Positions 25,889 through 36,603 of a DNA stretch of 64,000 nucleotides are shown here, piece by piece. A program made the translations under genes and the position numbers. The notes beneath the pieces were generated by a model. That model worked only from the letters and a program-made list of their open reading frames with translations. It was not told the DNA's origin and did no database searches. Source of the DNA: Chrysemys picta bellii (taxonomy: Eukaryota > Chordata > Testudines > Emydidae); contig NC_088791.1 of assembly GCF_011386835.1 (NCBI RefSeq), positions 126,828,943-126,892,942 on the forward strand, in the 5' to 3' direction. Positions within the stretch are counted from its first letter, which is position 1; the number at the start of each line of letters is the position of its first letter.

Positions 25889-27842
25889 ATGCAGAGTTCT
25901 CCAGCAGAGGTGACCATGCAATCTCAGAATAGAAAGAGGGCCCCAGCATGGACTGATCGGGAAGTCTTGGATCTGATCGCTGTGTGGGGCGATGAGTCCA
26001 TGCTTTCGGAGCTGCGATCGAGAAGACGGAATGCAAAGATCTACGAGAAGATCTCAAAAGCCATGACAGAGAGAGGGTACAGCCAGGATGCAACGCAGTG
26101 CCGCATGAAAATGAAGGAGCTGAGACAAGCGTACCAGAAGACCAAAGAGTCAAACCGATGCTCCGGATCCCAGTCCCAGACATGCCATTTCTACGAGGCA
26201 CTGCATTCCATTCTAGGTGCAGCCGCCACCACTACCCCACGACTGATCGTGGACTTTGAGGATGGGATATTGTCGACGGCCGCTTCCTCGGAGATGTTAG
26301 CGGACGGGAAAGATGAGGAAGGTGAGGAGGAGGAGGAGGCAGTCGACAGCGCTTACAACGCTGATTTCCCAGACAGCCAGGATCTCTTCATCACCCTCAC
26401 AGAGATCCCCTACCAACCGTCCCCAGGCGTTAACCCAGACCCTGAATCAGGGGAAGGATCAGTCGGTAAGTGTTTTAAACATGTAAACATTTATTTTGAA
26501 CAGAACAGGAATATTAACAATGGGTTTTTCATGATTTGTTTGCCCTAGGCGCTTAACGTTTTAGTCCTTGGCAGTGCAACTACTGCAAAAGAAGGTCTAT
26601 ATGTCCGGGGATAGAGCTGAAATCCTCATGGGACATCTCCACGAAGCTCTCCTGGAGGTAATTGGAAAGCCTTTGCATGAGGTTCCTGGGGAGAGCGGCC
26701 TTATTGTGTCCTCCGTGGTAGGAAATTTTTCCGCGCCAGGCTATCATCAAGTACTCTGGGATCATTGTCTTGCAGAGCATGGCGGCATAAGGCCCTGGTT
26801 TTTGCTGGCTTTCATGCAGCATGCGTTCTTTCTCGGTCTCAGAAATTCTCAGCAGAGTGATGTCGCTCATGGTGACCTGCTTAGAATTAGGGGAATGTTA
26901 TTATTGGGACTGCTTGCCTGTTCCTTTACAGAACTGTCACCGGCGGTTTACAGCCACGCGGTGGTGGCGGGAGAGGGGCAGCATACAGGGATCTTTCCCG
27001 GGGACAGCCACGAGGGGGTGGGACAGGGGCAGAGTTCATGCTTGCCGGATTGCCAGCAGCAGGAACTGGCCAAAGCTAGGAGCATTGCTTTGAACGTGAA
27101 AGGAGGGCACTGCTATAATTTAAGTTTTAAGCAGCCAAAAGTCTACGGCTTACCATGTCAGCCTGCTACCCGAATTCCGCTGTCCTGCCCCGCTTGTCTG
27201 ATCTCCACTGCAAGACCCCAGGCACTGAATGCGAAGGCCGAAAATTCAACCTTGTCCTGAGTGCGCATGTGATAGGTGCTGTGCATGGTCTTGTTCACAG
27301 AGAAAGACTATGTTCATTGTTCACAAAAAATTATCTTTGTGAGGAATTTACTCCCTTTTTCCCATCCCACAGCTGCGACTGTCTCCCGACCTACCCTGGC
27401 ATCCCCCTAGCAGAGACTGGCGCAGATTAGGCGGAGAAAGAAAAGGACACGGGACGACATGTTCTCAGAACTTATGGGCTGCTCCCGAGCCGATGCGGCC
27501 CAGCAGACCCAGTGGAGGGAGAACATGTCACAATACCAGCGAGCACACAGTGAATGGGAGGAGAGGTGGCGGCAGGAAGACCAGCAGGCGACTCAAACGC
27601 TGCTTGGACTAATGAGGGAGCAAACAGACACGATCCGGCGCCTTGTGGATGTTCTGCAGGACCGGAGGCAGGAGGACAGGGCCCCGCTGCAGTCTATCTC
27701 TAACTGCCCTCCCCGCCACAAAATCCCATACCCCCCCTCACCCAAAGTCCCAAGAAGGAGGGGTGGCAGGGGCCGTGAAATCTGTCACTCCATCCCTGCA
27801 GCCCGCTCAAGTACCAGAAGGCTCTCATTCCCAAAAATTTGA
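25889..27842 (+). pseudogene. Harbinger Myb/SANT-like DNA-binding protein gene, one nonsense codon
   Basis: In Harbinger elements this Myb-like protein is known to bind DNA near the transposon ends and to help bring the transposase to the nucleus. Exon 1 (25889..26465) encodes a Myb/SANT-like trihelix domain: APAWTDREVLDLIAVWGDES, then RNAKIYEKISKAM and CRMKMKELRQAYQKTKE, followed by an acidic Glu-rich stretch. A consensus donor (tcg|gtaagt) and acceptor (tcccacag) define a 907-bp intron, 26466..27372. Exon 2 (27373..27842) continues in frame but meets TAG at 27408..27410, in a region otherwise open (QRLAQIRRRKKR-like basic stretch, then MFSELMGCSRADAAQQTQW) to a stop at 27842. An upstream in-frame ATG at 25808 exists; I prefer 25889 because the usual turtle proteins begin near MQSSPA. 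Except for the TAG, the gene reads intact. Confidence 0.85.
26568..27260. other. Overlapping open frames within the Myb-gene intron
   Basis: Inside the 907-bp intron a 230-codon plus-strand frame (26568..27260, starting MAVQLLQKKVYMSGDRAEIL) overlaps a 96-codon minus-strand frame (26870..26580, including RISETEKERMLHESQQKPGP and YAAMLCKTMIPEYL). Both have non-repetitive, protein-like composition. I do not recognise either. Related text appears to be usual in turtle copies of this element, which argues that it belongs to the element and is not a late insertion. The minus frame looks the more protein-like of the two. No promoter or splice evidence decides which, if either, is translated. Confidence 0.4.
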
Positions 27843-27909
27843 TAAGTCCTTTCCTTCCCGCCTCACCCAAGTCCCCGTCCCAGTTTCATCCCCTAACTGT
27901 GTAGTTGTT

Positions 27910-27915
27910 AATAAA
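27910..27915 (+). terminator. Poly(A) signal, Myb gene, proximal copy
   Basis: AATAAA 68 bases after the Myb-like stop codon, in the first copy of the duplicated 3' block. Confidence 0.55.
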
Positions 27916-28449
27916 AAATACCTTTCTGTTAATTACTGTTTCCATCATGTTCTTTTAGGGGAGAGTGTGTTTGAAGGGGGGGGAAGGAGGTTGGTAATTG
28001 GAGAGGACAGTCACCTTTACCAGGGTACAGACACGGGGGCAGGTTCAGCAGAAGGTCACACACACATTGCAGTCACTAGGCACCCTGGTCAGTCTGGGAG
28101 GTGGTTTTCATGTTCTGTGTGGGGGGGGGGAGGAGGGGGGGGCTATGTGACTTTCTGGCGGGGGAGGGCGGATAGAGATCTTATGCAGCGGTCCTTATCA
28201 TGGATCACAGAGCCACGCAGCAGGGGATCTGTAACTGTCCTCCCCCGCCACAAAGTCACATAGCCCCCACACACAGAGTCCCGAAAAGGAGGGGTGGCAG
28301 GCTCTGTTGAAACAACCAGTCCACTACTGCGGACCGCTCTAGGAGCAGGAGCCTGTCATTCCTCGAGTTTAGAAGCGTTCTTTCCATCACTACGCCCGCT
28401 CCCCACCACAGTCTGCGTCCCAGTTTCAACACTTTACCGCGAAATCCGT

Positions 28450-28455
28450 AATAAA
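28450..28455 (+). terminator. Poly(A) signal, Myb gene, distal copy
   Basis: AATAAA at the equivalent position of the second duplicated block. Confidence 0.45.
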
Positions 28456-28483
28456 GAAAGCGGTGTTAATGAACAAAGTTTCA

Positions 28484-28489
28484 TTTATT
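28484..28489 (-). terminator. Poly(A) signal for the Harbinger transposase gene
   Basis: On the minus strand AATAAA occurs about 130 bases beyond the ancestral transposase stop, within an A/T-rich segment. It is only about 30 bases from the distal plus-strand signal, so the two convergent transcripts would overlap. Confidence 0.5.
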
Positions 28490-28618
28490 TTATTTTTAAA
28501 GGTGTGTTGGAAGGGGGGGGTATGGGGTGAACGGGGTATGTAGCTGGAGAGGATAGTCAACAGTAAGTGGGTAAAGAAACGGGGGCAGGTTCAGCTTCTC
28601 TTTAAACAAACGTAATAG

Positions 28619-29903
28619 TCACAGGTTACCCTGCTCACTGAGGAACCTAGCTTTCAAAGCCTCCCGGATGCACACCGCGTCCCGCTGGGCTCTTCTAATA
28701 GCACGGCTCTCTGGCTGGGCGTAATCAGCAGCCAGGCTATTCGCCTCAACCTCCCACCCCATCATAAAGATCTCCCCCCTTGCTCTCACAGAGATTGTGG
28801 AGCACACAGCAAGCTGCAATAACAATGGGGATATTGGTTTCGCTGAGATCAGAGCGAGTCAGTAAGCTTCCCCATCTCCCCTTGAGACGTCCAAAAGCAC
28901 ACTCCACCACCATTCTGCACTTGCTCAGACGGTAGTTGAAGAGTTCTTTTTCAGTGTCCAGGGCGCCTGTATAGGGCTTCATGAGCCAGGGCATTAGTGG
29001 GTAGGCTGGGTCCCCAAGGATCACTATAGGCATCTCCACATCCCCAACAGTTATTTTCTGGTCCGGGAAGTAAATACCTTCCTGCAGCCGTCTAAACAGA
29101 CCAGAGTTCCTGAAAACATGAGCGTCATGAACCTTGCCTGGCCATCCTACGTTGATGTTTGTAAAACGTCCCCTATGGTCCACCAGTGCTTGCAGAACCA
29201 TTGAAAAGTAGCCCTTTTGGTTAATGTACTGGCTGGCCTGGAGGTCCGGTCCCAGGATAGGGATGGGAGTTCCATCTATAGCCCCACCGCAGTTTGGGAA
29301 TCCCATCACGGTGAAGCCATCTATGATGACCTGGACATTTCCAAGGGTCACTACCTTTGACAGCAGTAGCTCAATGATTGCGTTGGCTACTTGCATCACA
29401 GCAACCCCCATGGTAGGTTTGCCGACACCAAAGTGGTTCGCGACTGACCGGTAGCTGTCTGGCGTTGCAAGCTTCCAGAGGGCTATGGCCACTCGCTTCT
29501 GGACAGTCAGGGCTGCTCGCATCCGGGTGTCCTTGCGCTTCACGGCAGGGGACAGCAACTCACAAATTTCCAGGAAAGTTCCCTTTCGCATAGAAAAGTT
29601 TCGCAGCCACTGTGATTCATCCCAGACCTGCAGCACTATGTGGTCCCACCAGTCCGTGCTTGTTTCCCAGGCCCAGAATCACCGTTCCACAGCATCAACA
29701 TGACCCATTGCCATCATGATGTTCACGGCGCGGGGTCCCATGGTTTGTGAGAGATCTGTGCCACTCTCAGACTTCATGTCCTCACCGCGCTGTCATAGCC
29801 TCCTCGCCCGATTTCTCAGCATCTGCCTCTGGAAAAGGTGGATGATAAGGTGCGAGGTGTTGACAACGGCCATAACTGCAGCGATGGTCGCAGCGGGCTC
29901 CAT
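28619..29903 (-). pseudogene. Harbinger DDE transposase (HARBI1-like), three lesions
   Basis: This transposase would cut and join Harbinger ends in the nucleus with the Myb-like partner. The ancestral frame starts at 29903 (MEPAATIAAVMAVV). TGA codons interrupt codons 37 (29795..29793) and 75 (29681..29679). From Met-90 (29636) a 296-codon frame stays open. It has a helix-turn-helix region (KRVAIALWKLATPDSYRSVA), then the catalytic residues in order: Asp in GGAIDGT (residue 121 of that frame), Asp in ILGDPAYPL (209) and Glu in VVECAFGRLKGRW (245); HDAHVF and CCVLHNLCES are also typical. One usual His after IDGT is Pro here. A run of six G (28779..28774) shifts the frame; with five, reading would continue as GEIFMMGWEVEA to the stop at 28619. 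The 296-codon frame instead ends at 28746. Catalytic residues are intact, so loss of function comes from the lesions alone. Confidence 0.9.
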
Positions 29904-30284
29904 GCTCGCAGTGCTGTGGCGTCCGCGCTGTCACTCACCAGAAAAGTGCGCGAACTGATTGCCCGCCGGCGCTTTCAGGGAGGGAGGGCGGGAGTGACGG
30001 TTGGATGACGACAGTTACCCAAAACCACCCTCGACACATTTTTTTCCCCAGCAGGCATTGGGGGCTTGACCCAGAATTCCAATGGGCAGCGGGGACTGCG
30101 GGAACTGTGGGATAGCTGCCCACAGTGCACCGCTTCCAATGTCGATGCTTGCCCCGTTAGTGTGGACTCACAAAGTTGAATTACTGTCCTTAGTGTGGAT
30201 ACACATGTTCGACTTTGTAATATCGATTCCACATATTCGATTTAAGTACAATCGAACTACTCTCGTAGTGTAGACATACCCTAA

Positions 30285-31301
30285 GAGAAAAAAATTGAGA
30301 AGTGGTACAACTAGTGTTAAATTGAAACAATAAATTTTTGTTTTGTTGACAATATTAATGCAGATGGCTTGAATGCAACATTATGCTAACACATTTCACA
30401 ACACAACCAGACCTTTCTGCACTGCAGACATTACTCTTCACTGGTTTCCTTCTAGAGCAACTGAACATAAAATCCCCCAAATGGCACTGCAATGCTTTGA
30501 CTCTGAAGAGGGATTCTGCAAAAGGGCATCTGAAAAAAATGGAACCATAAACTTTCCTACTGTATTCCTCTGAACAGCTTCAAATAAAGTTTGCTCTATT
30601 CACAAGTTTCGGTTTGCTTTTTAATGCAAACAAAGCAAACTATGTCTGATCTCTGAAAATCAAGCCGGACTTTTTTTGTTTTGCATCATCACATGCCACT
30701 GTGACCAAATCAAGGTGATCTGTAGTTGTAGTTAATATAGGTGGACACTTAGAAGTTTATTTCTTGTACTGGTCAAGGTTACTGAGGAAGATGCACAAGC
30801 AGGGAAGAACCCAGACTGACTTGAAATTCACAGTTGAGTTTTTGTCTTCATTAGGAAAAAGAATCTCTTCTCAACTGTAAGCTGAATTCATTTACCTTTC
30901 ACTGAGACACAAACATGGAAATTTATGCTATTCTACAGTCATTTTCCCAGTAGAACCATGCCTTCAAATGGATTTGTTACACCAAACACTCTGCCATATC
31001 ATCAACACCTACTGCTATCGCACCAGGATTTCAGAGCAGCAAGGAGAGTGAGGAACTGACAGCAGAGGCCATATGTTAATGTAACAGATAAAAATGACCT
31101 ATATTTTTAGTGTTTATAATCTTTACAAACAATTTAAAATATTTTTGCAACCTGAGAAACAAACATGTTTTGTTTTAATTTTAGTTGTTTCCTCATCTGT
31201 ACATGGAGTATTTTAATAACTCACTACTATAACACACACAGAGAGACACATACACACACGGTTATTATAGATACATATCATACACACACTCCTCGCGTAA
31301 C

Positions 31302-31337
<36 letters not shown>

Positions 31338-32100
31338 TAGCTCATCATTAGCATGCAGCAGACTAACAGTTACATCTCACATTTACCCTGCTCCATTTCC
31401 AACAGCTGCACAGCCAGGCTTGAAGCAGACATAGCCCAGCAGATCTAGGGTCATACTGATCTTTGGTTCTCCCTATGACATTTTCATTTTGCTTGCCATG
31501 TCGCAACTATCACCAGCTGTTGTTATGAGTTAATCATGAAGTAAATATTTTCCTACTCTTGTGATAGTGTATGTTTTTTGCTAACGTAGAACCATAATTG
31601 AAAATTAGGATTTGCCTAAAGTGTTCTAATTTGTTACACTGGGGTTTCCAATTCAATTTAGCAAATGTTAATTGTGTTTTGCTTTGCAATTATCTTTTGT
31701 AGAAAGGTGTGTTAAAGTGTTAGCTCATCCTTACAAGACTATCCAGCAACTTTGTTTTAACATTCAATGCGCATGACAGAGAATTTAGTGCTCGAGGCAG
31801 GCAATGGGTGGATAGAACTGCTAGCAGCAGTGCAAGCTTCTTGCCCTTCATATTTGCCTCAATTCTTATCTGGAAGGACCCCCTCTACAGATGACTGGGT
31901 AGTTCAGCCCTCATGCCCATTCAGTCCGTCTCTACAATTCCACAGCCCTGAATGACATCCTGGCAACAAACTGCCATACATGACAGACATGACATCTAAG
32001 GCTAGCCTGCTTGCTTGCCTATATATATTTTCTTATAAATTTCGTATGGTTTTAATTATTTGTTTTATTATAATAGGTTTATATTAGAGTATATTTTGGC
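30285..32100. other. Non-coding stretch with (AC)n
   Basis: It contains CA-rich microsatellite sequence from about 31222, with an uninterrupted (CA)n at 31302..31335. No exon or transposon is recognised. Confidence 0.5.
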
Positions 32101-32800
32101 TGTAACACAAGGGACCTGCCAGCCACATCCTGTATGGTGAACTAAGGCAAAGTTAGCATACATATGTTTTGGACCTTAGATAGATGGTGATGAGCTAAAG
32201 CATAAGGTCCACGTAGGGATGCGATCTTTAACACAGAGGATGCGTTAAAGCAGGTTGGCATAGGGGCTTTCCATGGTAAAGAATGGATGTATATGATGAT
32301 AATTTGAGATCATTGATATACGAACCTATAGGAAAAGGACACTCCATTAGTAAAGTGAGGAAATACAAATACGGAAAAGGGGAAAATCCCCTACTGAATA
32401 TGCATCAAACATGGTGGCATCAGTGTAACATATTATAAAAGTGGCATCCCAGCCTAGGGGTGGTAGGAGAAGGAGATGTAATCCTTGGGAGGTGCCAGAA
32501 TGATAACCACTGGTGATGATGGGGAAGGTGATGAGGAAGATGATGGCTAACATTTCAGGGTGTTCTACAGGAGATGGTGAGAGTATATGGATGCGAAGAT
32601 GTACATTTTGGAGTATCTCTATCTTACTATGTTGGGGTGTTTGTGACTGTGCTACATATACTAATAAACTATAGTTGTAAATATAAAAGAGTTCCTACAA
32701 TGTGAGTGATGCAACTGTGCACATCAGGGTTCCCAACTATATAATAAATGTCAATTATACTGGCCCTGATCTTGGGGCAAGAACCGGGCAACCATCAGAG
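32101..32800 (+). mobile_element. Probable solo LTR of an endogenous retrovirus-like element
   Basis: The stretch begins TGTAACACAAGGG. It has a TATA box (TATAAAA, 32434..32440) and, 223 bases later, AATAAA (32663..32668) followed by a T/G-rich segment. This is the U3-R-U5 order of an LTR on the plus strand. The text resembles my memory of turtle LTRs. The 3' boundary and target duplication are not certain, and no coding interior is present. Confidence 0.5.
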
Positions 32801-33814
32801 TGATAAATGGGGATTCTTAAGTAACCAATACATAATTTAAGATCATGCAACAAAGCCGACCTCAGTCCCCAGGTAGACAGCACTGGTTAACACTGCCCCT
32901 TGGGGAGATGCATTTACAATAGCAATGGGAGAATGCTGTGCCTCTGTAGTGTTTTGGTGTAGACTTAGCCTTAAAACCCTATTACTAATCCCGTGAAGCG
33001 TCCAGTCCCCTCGTTATCCAGTGAATTTCAATATGTATTCTCTTTTTCCCAAACTCCAGAAACAGATCATGGATGCATACTATAAAATCATCTGATGTGT
33101 AAAAGGTTCTGTTAACAAATGGTCTGGCCCCCATTCTCTTCAAGACCGGTGTACATGACTACTACCAATATTTAGCATTACAGGCAGAACTAGTAGCCCA
33201 GCCTACTGCTAAGGTTGCCTAATACTTCTCATTAAAAGACCCTTTTCACTTGCTTATAGCTTGCCAGATTTTAACCGTTTGGGTTGAAATTTTCTATGCT
33301 GGGCATCTGCCTCAGGTTGAATTGTTTTGGAAAATTTCAGCCAAAATGGTTCAGCCATTTCCGAGAACAAGACTAGGGAAAGATAATCAGTTTTGCCCAT
33401 GTCAAAAAATTCTTGAGACCTTTTCTTTCAACAGCTTTAGTGCCCCCATGCTTCGGAACAGGGAATGGAAATTTGGAGTGGGAAGGCCTTTATGTGAGGG
33501 ATGTGCCTCTTGCCATTTTGTGAAAATCCACCCAAATTTGGCCACATTACAAGCCTTGGAAAAAAACAACAACAGTTGCAGGTGCTCAGTGAAGACCTGT
33601 TAGAGCTTAACAGCTAAAATCACCTCCGTGGGCACACTCGAGTTTCCAAAGCTCTTAGCATCGACTAGACTGCACATGCTCCATCCACACAGAGTGACCA
33701 AGCATGCTCTGACCCCGGACTATGGAGGTTACCCGTAATGGCTGCTCCCGGCTGCACAACTGAGAACAGGAAGCCTGGTTCTCCGTGACCCTCCTGCTGG
33801 CATCCAGGCAGCCC
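32801..33814. other. Non-coding stretch with a 117-codon open frame
   Basis: A plus-strand frame at 33250..33603 has no recognisable domain. Its text ('ccaaaatggttcagccattt', 'ccaaatttggccacatta') looks like a dispersed reptile repeat more than a gene. The remainder is empty. Confidence 0.4.
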
Positions 33815-33832
33815 GGGGGGGGGGGGGGGGGG
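33815..33832. repeat. Poly-G run (18 G)
   Basis: Eighteen consecutive G, flanked by 'cagccc' and 'ctggg', which extend it into a near palindrome. Length of such runs is unreliable in assemblies. The following 33833..34243 shows no gene. Confidence 0.9.
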
Positions 33833-34243
33833 CTGGGAGGAAAGGTGCCTGATTCTAATGCAGAGATGCAAAAGTCACAGCACGGGGGAGTAAAAGGAGC
33901 AAGTTGGGAAAAGGAGTCTGATGAGACTGGGACTGAAAAAAATCTCCAGTCCTACATGTCTGAATTTGGCCACCAAAATCAGTGGATACTTTTGATCTTA
34001 ACCTCTCTGTGCCTCAGCTCCCCAGCTGAGAAATGTGGATAATATCAACCCGCCCATTTAACAGGGGTTTTGGTGGAGCAAGCAGATACGATAGTGATAA
34101 GCACCACAGAAAAACCCATAAGGAAATTTTAATAATTCTATCTTCAGGACAAGGTTTGAATAGCGTGTCTGCAGTAATGAAGGCCACAAGCCAAATATTG
34201 AGCAAGGAGGAGAAAACAAAATAATTGAATAGCTGCTCACTAA

Positions 34244-34529
34244 GGCCTTGGCTACACTTACCCGGTAGTTCGGCGGCAAGCGATCGAACTTCTGGGTTCG
34301 ACTTATCGCGTCTAGTCTGGACGCGATAAGTCGAACCCGGAAGTGCTCGCCGTCGACTGCGGTACTCCAGCTCAGCGAGAGGAGTACCGCGGAGTCGACG
34401 GGGGAGCCTGCCTGCCGAGTGTGGACCAAGGTAAGTTCGAACTAAGGTACTTCGAACTTCAGCTACGTTATTCACGTAGCTGAAGTTGCGTACCTTAGTT
34501 CGAATTAGGGGGGTAGTGTAGACCTGGCC
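34244..34529. mobile_element. Harbinger-type MITE with three internal hairpins
   Basis: Bounded by TAA (34241..34243 and 34530..34532). The ends are GGCCTTGGCTACAC and the complement of GTGTAGACCTGGCC. Within it lie three separate hairpins: 'gttcgacttatcgcgtc' with 'gacgcgataagtcgaac'; 'gtcgactgcggtactcc' with 'ggagtaccgcggagtcgac'; and 'cttcagctacgt' with 'acgtagctgaag'. The two arms of 'ttcgaactaaggtac'/'gtaccttagttcgaa' enclose the last one. Minus-strand frames of 191 and 123 codons across it are by-products of palindromic sequence. Confidence 0.85.
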
Positions 34530-34749
34530 TAAGAGAGCAACAGCCACCCTCTGCACTGAAGGAGGCGGGGTCCTCTGGAAAAAAAACACAGTCTGATCAT
34601 GTAATTAAATACGGTATCATAATGCAGATGCACAAGGGAGCCGAATTAAGATTGCACAGACCACCTTAATTTTGGCATTTCCTAACTTTTGAGTGCTTGA
34701 CTTTGCAACCTTAATAATGGTCTTTTAACTAAGGGTTTTTGAAAGCTCT

Positions 34750-34990
34750 ATAGAAATCACACACAATGTCCAAAGAATTGTATAAATATTTACTAATTAA
34801 TCCTCACAAGAGAGGAGATAGGTCGGCACGGATTTCCCCATTTATAAAATGAGGAAAATGAAGTCAGAAAGTCAAAGCGACTTGCCCAAGATCATACAAA
34901 TGAATCAGTGGCAGAGCCAAGATTAGACCAGAAGACCTCCTGACTCCACATCCTTTCCTGATTCCATTACATCACACTCCCTGACACCTC
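34750..34990 (-). mobile_element. MIR-like SINE
   Basis: The plus strand reads 'actaattaatcctcacaaga', 'tttccccatttataaaatga', 'aaagcgacttgcccaagatc', 'agtggcagagccaagattag' and 'acctcctgactcc', the complement of a MIR/CORE-type SINE in order. Confidence 0.8.
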
Positions 34991-35818
34991 ACCCCATGCT
35001 CATTGCTCCAGACCTGGCTAACAACATTAACATCAGCAATGTGGAAATGCTAAGCAGCTTTTAGAGCAACAGGAGTTGAATTCTCCTTTTTCAAAGTGCA
35101 AAAACTAAGGTTAAAAATTATGAGATCAAGATGTTTTACTGAGGGCCTTTACAGTTAGAGAGTCACATTCCTGAATAGAATACCACACCCGTTGGTCCAA
35201 ATATATCCAGTGAAGCCAATGGTTTACACCAGATCTGAATTTAGACCATGGTGTTTTCCAGTGTTCTAATGGCATAAAGTGATCATAATTTTAACGTAAG
35301 AAATGTAAGAAATGCTACTGATGGACAAAAAACAGCTAGAGAGTTGAATAGGGAAAGGAAACATTTTCAGCAAAATTCCTAGTTTAGCCTCCCTGCCCCA
35401 AGAAATAACAATTAGTCTTTTCCAGGCTGAACAAGCTGATTTCTCAACAACTAATAAAAGTGTTATGAATGTAATTATTTCACATCTATACTTTAATATG
35501 TCTAGAGCCAAAAAGTGTCATACATAATTTATCCAAATGGACAAATTCTCATTGTAGTCTGAGCGGGAGTGAGTATGTAACATTGTAATTGGATAAAGGC
35601 AGAATCAATAACAATTTTTACTGGAGGCCTAATGCTTAACTGAACTCCCAGCATATCCTTGGAGAGAACCACTGCCATGCTCCATGAACCATGCAAGCAA
35701 TTATTCTGTACATTCACATCAGCTCCAGGGTAGACCAGGCTAAATAAACTGCAGCAGCAACAAGCACCAATATAATTACCAGAGCTCAGTGATGCAAAGA
35801 GCTAAAATTCATGCCCCT

Positions 35819-35849
<31 letters not shown>

Positions 35850-36603
35850 AAAAAATCACAAATTTGCTCCACTGCTTTGTGCCTCCATTTTTTGCTTGCA
35901 ATCTGGCAATTAAACAAAACAAACAGCAACATCTCAGAGGCACTGAGACTAAACAGCAGAATTTCAGTTTGAGAGGAAACCATGAAATTTCAGAGGATTT
36001 TGCTGCAAACTAGAAACCATCCAAAGTTTGCTTAAAAACTTTGGGAACTTAGCACCTGGCACTTAGAATGAACACAGAGATCAGAAAGATGCTATCTGCA
36101 ACATTAGGTGGATATGACAGTTTGTGATGAAACATGTAACTCACCTAGTTTTAGGTGTTCAGAGATTTTGTTGCAAACATTTTACATGACTAGTCTGGAG
36201 CTTGCTGTGCTAAGCTCTCACGTGTTCTATACTCGCCCTGAGAAAGTATCAGACTCTGAGGTGAAGACTGTCTGCAATCAGATGACATTTTAATTACAAT
36301 CTGCTGGTGCTTTCTGTTCATGCGGTAATTGCCTTATGTTGTTATGATGTTAACAGCAAGCAACCTTAGTTTCTTGCACTGAAACCTGTTCTCACCTCCT
36401 AATAGGTTATTGATTCTTTCTCTGCCTCCCTCTGCCGTAGTTATCTACTGCACTCATCCATATGCCCATAACAAACATGGGCACCTCAACGACCTCTCCC
36501 ATCTTTGTCAAATCCCAACACCCAAACGAGACACTGGGGCCCTTGAGGTCCTTTAGGTTAACAAAGTGGGGATGTAGGATGTAGGGGGAGAATGCAAGAG
36601 AGT
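34991..36603. other. Non-coding stretch with (TAAA)n
   Basis: A (TAAA)n microsatellite lies at 35818..35855. Nothing else is recognised. Confidence 0.5.

Larger units (their letters stand above)
27715..28520 (+). repeat. Diverged tandem duplication of the Myb-gene 3' end
   Basis: A block starting 'ccccgccacaaa' at about 27713 recurs at about 28243. Both copies continue with 'aggaggggtggcagg', 'ccgtcccagtttca'/'gcgtcccagtttca', an AATAAA, and 'tgtgtttgaagggggggg'/'tgtgttggaagggggggg'. The offset is about 530-540 bases. Similarity continues past 28520 ('acgggggcaggttcagc') toward the transposase 3' end. The duplication gives the element two possible poly(A) sites for the Myb gene. Confidence 0.7.
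25499..30281. mobile_element. PIF/Harbinger DNA transposon, near-complete
   Basis: A 4783-bp element with TAA on both sides (25496..25498 and 30282..30284). The ends are inverted repeats: GGGCTGGTCTACACTA at the left and, on the complement, GGGTATGTCTACACTA at the right (three mismatches in 16). It carries the two genes an autonomous Harbinger needs: a Myb/SANT-like gene on plus (25889..27842) and a DDE transposase on minus (29903..28619), arranged tail to tail. Each is interrupted by few lesions, so the insertion is comparatively young or sits close to an active family. Base composition is clearly richer in GC than the surrounding intron. Confidence 0.93.

Noticed and set aside
29224..29958. 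Plus-strand frames of 72-80 codons
   Set aside because: They are shadows of the minus-strand Harbinger transposase.
31165..31434. 89-codon frame
   Set aside because: It is largely Thr-His repeats read from a (CA)n microsatellite.
33250..33603. 117-codon plus-strand frame
   Set aside because: No domain or splice context; the text looks like a dispersed reptile repeat.
34014..34589. 191-codon and 123-codon minus-strand frames
   Set aside because: They run across a palindromic Harbinger-type MITE and have no recognisable domain.
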